From GWF2-43-63 sp035390965 (GTDB lineage Bacteria > Bacteroidota > Bacteroidia > Bacteroidales > DTU049), in contig DAOPKE010000090.1 in NCBI GenBank assembly GCA_035390965.1, forward strand, positions 1 through 10,877: 10,877 nucleotides of DNA, written 5' to 3'. The number at the start of each line of letters is the position of its first letter. The stretch's first letter is position 1. Below are positions 5,965 to 10,877 of this stretch, in pieces. The translations under genes and the position numbers were made by a program. A model generated the notes under the pieces. The model saw only the letters and a program-made list of their open reading frames with translations, had not been told where the DNA came from and did no database searches.

Positions 5965-6378
5965 CTATTGCACATAATACCGATACATTTCGAACATCTC
6001 CTGACGCTTCGCCCGGCTGGTCACCGATACAGTTTTCAGCATTCCGCCTTTTTTACGCAAGCTGATACCCCCAAAAAACCACCAACCGACTTTGATACTG
6101 AATTTATCCAGCATTTTTACATAATAGGTTTGTTCTTCAGGCATGGCTGTAGCAAGATAATCGTATGCTTCGGCAAAACCGCCTGAAAATAACAATGCAG
6201 CGGCTTCTCTGTAAATTTCAGCTCCATTGAAACGCTCTTCAGACGAGTCTATAATATTGCTTACCCGAAAAGGAATAATAAAAATGACATCCGGAAAACA
6301 AACAATGGCAGAGCGACTCACTGACGCAGAGCGAAATCCTTCATTAATATCGGCCTTTGGAATGCAGATATATTTCAT
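5965..6378 (-). CDS. Unrecognised 137-residue protein, co-transcribed with the T9SS cargo gene
   Basis: I do not recognise this protein. It begins MKYICIPKADINEGFRSAS, has a hydrophobic strand (AIVCFPDVIFIIPFRVSNII, residues 24-43), then a helical region EIYREAAALLFSGGFAEAYDYLATAMPEE (residues 54-82). The basic C-terminal half contains VGWWFFGGISLRKK (96-109) and RAKRQEMFEMYRYYVQ. No signal peptide or convincing membrane segment is seen, so it is probably cytoplasmic. Its ATG is 5 bases after the stop codon of the upstream 1038-residue gene, so the two almost certainly form an operon. That position makes a link with expression or handling of the secreted protein possible, but nothing in the sequence proves it. 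It is not a PorP/SprF-type membrane protein, the usual neighbour of some T9SS type B cargo. Confidence 0.75.
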   Translation of the reverse strand: MKYICIPKADINEGFRSASVSRSAIVCFPDVIFIIPFRVSNIIDSSEERFNGAEIYREAAALLFSGGFAEAYDYLATAMPEEQTYYVKMLDKFSIKVGWWFFGGISLRKKGGMLKTVSVTSRAKRQEMFEMYRYYVQ

Positions 6379-6383
6379 TCTGT

Positions 6384-9300
6384 CTAATAATTTCTGTACA
6401 AATGCACCGTCCCGGTCAATGTGCGTTTTCTGATTCCCGCAAGACGCAATTCATACACATCACACACATAGAAATAAACCCCTTCGCTGCAATCGGCCTG
6501 CGTTGACTGATTTTTTCCATCCCAGTTAATATCAGGATCCTGAGTTGTAAACATAATAAGCCCCCAACGATCAAATATCTTTAAATCGATTTTTTCTACA
6601 AAATCATACGGAAAAGGAACAAACAAATCATTGAATCCATCTCCATTCGGAGTGAATACATTGGGCAAAGAATATAAATCGCATTCATCAATATCAACAC
6701 AAACAATATTCGAAAAACCACTGCTGTTGCCGGATGTATCAACAGCCACCACAGCATAACAACCCGCTACGGAAGTGATACCGTTGTGGATATAAGTTGT
6801 GGTTTCGGCTCCGGAAACTGCTGCAATCTGAACAAACTCACCATCAGTCATCGATGAAAAATAAATTTCATAACTGCCAACATCGCCATCGCCACAAGTA
6901 GTTTGCGGATTTGTCCACACAAGATAATTGGCTACTTCGTCGCAATTAACCGATACACTCAGCTCAACCGGACAAGGTGGCTCAACATCCATGGGTTGTT
7001 CGCATTGTTCCTGCGAAAAATTGCGGATAGGCGCAACAAATCCCGGCAGTGAATAGGATCCGATGGTTTCAACTTTGTAACAATAGGTTACTCCATTCAC
7101 CAGACCAGTATCGAGATAAGTATCCGAATATGAAATACCGATGGAATCGAACGTTGCAGTCAGATTATTGTATCGGTAAATCACTGTGCTGTCATTGTTC
7201 CAGGGCACATTAAAATTCCATTGCAGCAGCAACTTTTTATCCAACGGGGTCAGCGAAAGAAAAACCGAAGAAGCCGGATAGGAAGAAGTGAAAGGAGCAT
7301 ATACCGCTGTGCCCGAAGCATACATCAAATCAATGCGATAATGCCACGGACCGTCCAGGGTGTTCAAACCAGCATCAACAAATGTGGTATCATCGAGTCC
7401 GTCATTGGAAGTCAGAAAAGTGTAGGATGATCCTGAAAAATCTGAGGCACGGTAAATATCGTAGCGGTAAGGTCCTGAATATAAAAGTGTGTCAAAATCA
7501 TCGGGTTTCGACCAATCAACAAACATACTTCCGGCCGAAACCGAAGTGGCAGTGACACTTACATGAGTAATTACCGGTGAATCATCGGACAATACAATGC
7601 AAGCTTCGTTCGAGGCCTGACTTTCGGCACCGTTGGCAAACCATGCTGTAACAATGTAGCAGTATTCATTGCCATGAGGCAAACCCATCCCTGCATTGTC
7701 ATCGGTATATGTTGTATCGTTGATATCGGTAGTGGTTTCAATCAGACTATATCCGGTCCAAGCCGGAACGCCCGTTTCGCAACCCGAAGCCACATAACCA
7801 CTGGCGCCGGATTTACGGTATATTTTATAGCCATCTGCATTGGTGCAGAATTCTTTGTTCCAGCTCAGGAATGCATGATCGCCTATGGCAGAAACAATCA
7901 GATTTTCAGGCGCAGGTGCAATCACCGATAATTGCATTTGGTCCTGCGCTGTTAATTTATCCGAAATTTTATAAACCAAAATATTGTCAAGACCCCAATG
8001 ATCGTAATAACGACCGGTAGCTTCGAACTGAACCCAGCGAAAACGTGTATTGGCCGACAGCGATGCATCGGGTGCCACCACCGAGTAATTGTTCCATCCA
8101 ATCAGGTTTTCGACATGGCCACCTTCACCGGGCGAAAGACTCGGATCCCAGTAAGCCATGGTTTCCCATGGACCACCAAGACCATTAACGCTATACTGAA
8201 GATAAATACCTTCATCGGGCTCATCAGGCCCTTCACAATCTGTACCCGGATTGCCAGTATGATCGCTGAAACGCATATCAAAAACAATCATATAATTACC
8301 GGCACTGACATCCATCGACGGCGTAGCCAGAAAACGCGGGGCCGTAGTGTCTGAACCAAACCACAGATAAGTCGAACCATCCCATCCACTTCCGCAAGGA
8401 TTGTTGAACATAACGGAAACATTGGAATAAAACGGTGTCAGTTGCCAGTTGTTGAAATCATAGGTGCAATCGCAATTGCTCAGACTGTCTTCGAGTTCAG
8501 CTCTGAAAATCATGGTGTACGGCTCGGGTCGAACATGATCACAGAACACATTCCATGCAAAATCCGATGAAACAGTATATTGATTGCGAACCGGTTGCGG
8601 AAAAGTGGCCGGATTATTCACCAACAAAAGCGGCTCGCCCGAAGCTGTAAGCGAAATAGTGTCAACACCACTATAAGTGGCAGTAACCATCTGATTGAAT
8701 GACTGACCGGCAATAATGCAGGTATCTGCCGGGATCGTCAACACAGGCATTTCGGGCTGACAGTCAATGACATTTACCAACACATCCCGCATGATTGATC
8801 CAAGAAAAATTCCATTGCGATATTTGGAAACCTTAACAGCATAATTGAAAAAACCCTTCTGCAGAGGAGAATCCCACGTAAGCCAGCCACTTTGAGAATC
8901 AATGAAAAACTGTGCTGACGAAGCCGGATAAGAATAGCCGGCAATGGGATCGCCAAATTCGCCACGGCATGGAATCAGGGAATAAACAAGTTCATCTCCA
9001 TCAGCATCATAGGCCGAATAATCCATCACATTATCCGAAGCCCTGCATACATTCATTCGGGGCTTATCGAGAAAAACCGGTGATTTTTGCCCTGAAAGAA
9101 AAGGGCTTACAACAAGCTCCGCCTCGACATATATATCGGTAATAAGCGACATGGGAACATTGATGACATTGAGACTGCGCACCTTGTATGAAACAAACAT
9201 GGTAAATGTAGCCGGTCCGGAATAGGTATGGGTGCCGGTGTAAACCACTTTCTTCAGTTCGCCGGGCAAATCAGTTACCGATGAGGGCGTAAGAAAAGAA

Positions 9301-9500
9301 TAAGTGCTGTCGCCCCAAAAAATCTCAACAATAGAATCAACGGGGCTGGGATCGTAGAGATAAAAAACAACATGTGCCCGGTAAGTCAGCTGAGAAACAT
9401 TTTCATATGTCAACTCAAGCGATTTGACATTCATCGAAAACGCAGAACTGCCTAGCAGAGAACAAAACAATATGGAGAAAAATATTTTTTTGATTGCCAT
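6384..9500 (-). CDS. Secreted multidomain surface protein with T9SS type B sorting domain
   Basis: A 1038-residue exported protein. The signal peptide is MAIKKIFFSILFCSLLGSSAFS (1-22) with no lipobox. An N-terminal beta-rich region (about 23-135) is followed by an Ig/cadherin-like module (about 141-247, with YDADGDELVYSL) and another beta region (250-340). A reelin-like module (about 345-511) contains CEGPDEPDEG (422-431) and ends in DHWGLDNILVYK. About four fibronectin type III-like modules follow (roughly 530-640, 643-740, 742-830, 842-936), with LSWNKE, VDWSKP, LQWNFN and LVWTNP strands. The last about 95 residues are the gliding motility-associated C-terminal domain: LPNVFTPNGDGFNDLF (945-960), KIFDRWG, WDGK, EGVYFY and LTGTVHLYR. 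This domain directs export by the type IX secretion system and anchoring or release at the surface. FN3 and reelin-like modules suggest adhesion or polymer binding; no catalytic domain is seen. It is first in an operon with the 137-residue gene. Confidence 0.93.
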   Translation of the reverse strand: MAIKKIFFSILFCSLLGSSAFSMNVKSLELTYENVSQLTYRAHVVFYLYDPSPVDSIVEIFWGDSTYSFLTPSSVTDLPGELKKVVYTGTHTYSGPATFTMFVSYKVRSLNVINVPMSLITDIYVEAELVVSPFLSGQKSPVFLDKPRMNVCRASDNVMDYSAYDADGDELVYSLIPCRGEFGDPIAGYSYPASSAQFFIDSQSGWLTWDSPLQKGFFNYAVKVSKYRNGIFLGSIMRDVLVNVIDCQPEMPVLTIPADTCIIAGQSFNQMVTATYSGVDTISLTASGEPLLLVNNPATFPQPVRNQYTVSSDFAWNVFCDHVRPEPYTMIFRAELEDSLSNCDCTYDFNNWQLTPFYSNVSVMFNNPCGSGWDGSTYLWFGSDTTAPRFLATPSMDVSAGNYMIVFDMRFSDHTGNPGTDCEGPDEPDEGIYLQYSVNGLGGPWETMAYWDPSLSPGEGGHVENLIGWNNYSVVAPDASLSANTRFRWVQFEATGRYYDHWGLDNILVYKISDKLTAQDQMQLSVIAPAPENLIVSAIGDHAFLSWNKEFCTNADGYKIYRKSGASGYVASGCETGVPAWTGYSLIETTTDINDTTYTDDNAGMGLPHGNEYCYIVTAWFANGAESQASNEACIVLSDDSPVITHVSVTATSVSAGSMFVDWSKPDDFDTLLYSGPYRYDIYRASDFSGSSYTFLTSNDGLDDTTFVDAGLNTLDGPWHYRIDLMYASGTAVYAPFTSSYPASSVFLSLTPLDKKLLLQWNFNVPWNNDSTVIYRYNNLTATFDSIGISYSDTYLDTGLVNGVTYCYKVETIGSYSLPGFVAPIRNFSQEQCEQPMDVEPPCPVELSVSVNCDEVANYLVWTNPQTTCGDGDVGSYEIYFSSMTDGEFVQIAAVSGAETTTYIHNGITSVAGCYAVVAVDTSGNSSGFSNIVCVDIDECDLYSLPNVFTPNGDGFNDLFVPFPYDFVEKIDLKIFDRWGLIMFTTQDPDINWDGKNQSTQADCSEGVYFYVCDVYELRLAGIRKRTLTGTVHLYRNY

Positions 9501-9519
9501 CGCTTAAAAACACAGATTG

Positions 9520-9527
9520 CAAACGTA
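9520..9527 (-). promoter_or_regulatory. -7 element for the 1038-residue surface protein
   Basis: Read on the minus strand, TACGTTTG matches TAnnTTTG and ends 19 bases before the ATG, giving a leader of only about a dozen bases. No TTTG lies 19-21 bases upstream, so this is either a weak promoter or one needing an activator. Confidence 0.45.
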
Positions 9528-9765
9528 AAAGTACAAAAAAAATTATGCATTTCATTATATAAATGAACCTGCATGCAAAATATTTAAGAAACAAATATGG
9601 CTTTTAGAAAAAAGTTGCAACCATTTTAAATAAAGAACACAAAAGCTCAAATAAAAAAAATTGCGCCGAATATTTAACTTTTTACGAATTTTATAGTCAA
9701 ACCACTGTTTTTTTGATGATTACAGCAAGATGTTATATTCTATTAAGTGATAAACATCAGTTGTT

Positions 9766-9797
9766 TTTGGAAAAAGAACTGAAATTTCTTAAATTTG
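9766..9797 (+). promoter_or_regulatory. Promoter of the rightward surface-protein gene (TTTG-N20-TAAATTTG)
   Basis: TTTG at 9766-9769 and TAAATTTG at 9790-9797, separated by 20 bases, match the Bacteroidota promoter consensus closely. The predicted start near 9803 leaves an unusually long untranslated leader of about 140 bases before the ATG at 9946. No second consensus -7 box is found nearer to the ATG. Confidence 0.75.
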
Positions 9798-9945
9798 CAT
9801 ATCGAATGCGTTTGAATTAAACAGCGTGCTATTGGGGGATAATTTTCGCGGTCTTATCAGACATATTTAGCATTCGTTTTAATCAAAAGCAAATTTGGAA
9901 CAAGGAACTGCTTTTCTGAAATCAAGACAGACTTAAAAAGGACCA

Positions 9946-10877
9946 ATGAAAATAAAAAATATTCTGCTGATTGCAACAACTCTGACGGGCATTACTATTA
10001 ATAATGCTTCGGCGCAATGTTTTGCAGAAATTGAAACTCCTGCACAGGACACAACAATCTGCGTTGGAGAATCGGTGTATTTAAGTGCATTTGCCACCTG
10101 CACATTCCTGATGAGCAACAATTTCAACAATGGAACTGCCGGCACTGGCTGGGTTGCAACTACGGGCGTGAGTTTTACAAACCCATGTAACCCATCATCA
10201 GATGGAACCATCTATATGTGGATGGGCGATGCCGTGCCGCTGCCGCGCACACTAACCACTGTACCTTTCGATGTTACAGGATCCTGTGAAATTTCCTTTG
10301 ATATGAAATATGCAACTCAATCGCAGTCATCGCCCTGCGAAGGAATTGATGAATACAACGAAGGTGTTTCACTTCAATATTCCATCAACAGCGGAGCTAC
10401 ATGGGTGGATATTGCATATTTTCAACCGGATGGCGTTATACTCACTTCCAATCCAGGCACTTCCGGAACCTGCATTTCTTCACCTTATGTTACTCCATTC
10501 ACTACCTGGGCTAATTACACTTTTCCCATTCCGCCGGCTGCCCAATCATCTGCTACAATGTTTCGCTGGATTCAAATCGATTATTCCAGTCTTACAAATG
10601 ATCATTGGGGTCTTGATAATGTAGAAATCGTTTGCCCTCAATCTCAGAATATTTTCTGGTCAAATGGTGTTTCCAATGCTTTATCGCAAACTGTAACACC
10701 CACCACCACCGAATACATTGTTGCCATTTTCGACTCTTTGGGAAATATTGCAACCGATACCATTATGGTGAATGTTATCCCAACTCCTTCGGCCAGCTTT
10801 GATACCGAATCGCCGGTTTGTATCAATCAACCGTCAACCATCAATTTCACGGGTTCAAACAATCCCGGTGTTACTTA
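9946..10877 (+). CDS. Secreted Ig/PKD surface protein with reelin-like module (5' part, runs off the window)
   Basis: The frame is open from the ATG at 9946 to the window end (310 complete codons, no stop). A signal peptide MKIKNILLIATTLTGITINNASA precedes a QC mature start (cleavage after residue 23). TTICVGESVYLSAFATC (34-50) is the first half of the Ig-like repeat common in Bacteroidota surface proteins. A reelin-like module (about 56-230) follows, with DGTIYMW, CEGIDEYNEG, LQYSINSGATW and DHWGLDNVEI. Then comes the missing second half of the Ig-like repeat (IFWSNGVSNALSQTVTPTTTEYIV and TIMVNVIP, to about 279), and a PKD-like domain begins at TPSASFDTESPVCINQPSTI. Proteins built this way usually end in a T9SS sorting domain, which would lie beyond the window. 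A GG-containing purine run (AAAAAGGACC) just before the ATG supports the start. The role is probably adhesion or matrix formation; no enzyme domain is seen. Confidence 0.88.
   Translation, partial: MKIKNILLIATTLTGITINNASAQCFAEIETPAQDTTICVGESVYLSAFATCTFLMSNNFNNGTAGTGWVATTGVSFTNPCNPSSDGTIYMWMGDAVPLPRTLTTVPFDVTGSCEISFDMKYATQSQSSPCEGIDEYNEGVSLQYSINSGATWVDIAYFQPDGVILTSNPGTSGTCISSPYVTPFTTWANYTFPIPPAAQSSATMFRWIQIDYSSLTNDHWGLDNVEIVCPQSQNIFWSNGVSNALSQTVTPTTTEYIVAIFDSLGNIATDTIMVNVIPTPSASFDTESPVCINQPSTINFTGSNNPGVT

Larger units (their letters stand above)
9501..9945. promoter_or_regulatory. AT-rich divergent regulatory interval between two surface-protein genes
   Basis: These 445 bases separate divergently transcribed secreted-protein genes and contain no supported gene. 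They hold a -7 element for the leftward gene (9520-9527), a full promoter for the rightward gene (9766-9797) and a long leader (about 9803-9945). The stretch 9535-9720 is very AT-rich, with A and T runs. A shared interval leaves room for co-regulation of both proteins. Confidence 0.6.

Noticed and set aside
9933..10211. Minus-strand frame of 92 codons opposite the start of the rightward surface gene
   Set aside because: The plus strand here encodes a clear signal peptide and domain sequence continuing to the window edge, so the minus frame is a shadow.

Overview
The window almost certainly comes from a member of the Bacteroidota, most like a free-living or environmental Bacteroidales or Sphingobacteriales-type genome of moderate GC. 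Four lines of evidence agree. A secreted protein ends in the 'gliding motility-associated' (T9SS type B) C-terminal domain. There is an alternative-type GlmU characteristic of the phylum. Two promoters have the phylum-specific TTTG-N19/20-TAnnTTTG architecture. A DUF2683-type small protein is paired with a RelE-like toxin. The species cannot be named from sequence alone.

Layout. Positions 1-100 hold no recognisable complete gene. A leftward toxin-antitoxin pair (DUF2683-like antitoxin 628-419, RelE/ParE-like toxin 429-100, 11 bp overlap) is followed, divergently, by a decayed fragment of the C-terminal winged-helix domain seen in Fic-family and AlbA/ATP-binding regulators (about 750-1115). 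A stretch with dispersed intergenic repeats (about 1120-1400) leads to a housekeeping block on the plus strand: rpmE2 (L31 type B) with a near-perfect promoter and an intrinsic terminator, then a bifunctional GlmU-like enzyme, then the ATP-dependent protease Lon. A roughly 480 bp non-coding interval (5482-5964) separates Lon from a convergent operon. It is built from repeats: a 14-bp tandem duplication, boxes shared with the 1200-1346 interval, a 27-bp inverted repeat pair and a 15-bp-stem hairpin.

The right half is surface biology. On the minus strand, a 1038-residue secreted multidomain protein (signal peptide, Ig/cadherin-like modules, a reelin-like module, about four fibronectin type III-like modules, T9SS type B sorting domain) is followed 5 bp later by an unrecognised 137-residue gene. 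Divergently, across a 445 bp AT-rich regulatory interval, a second secreted protein starts at 9946 and runs off the right edge. It carries the same reelin-like module, apparently inserted inside an Ig-like domain, and then begins a PKD-like domain.

The housekeeping genes supply translation (L31), cell-wall precursor UDP-GlcNAc (GlmU) and protein quality control (Lon). The right-hand genes are probably exported adhesins or matrix proteins using the type IX secretion system. I did not find a clearly new defence or mobile system. The best candidates for a second look are the shared module in the divergent surface proteins, the orphan gene coupled to the T9SS cargo, and the repeat-built interval after lon.
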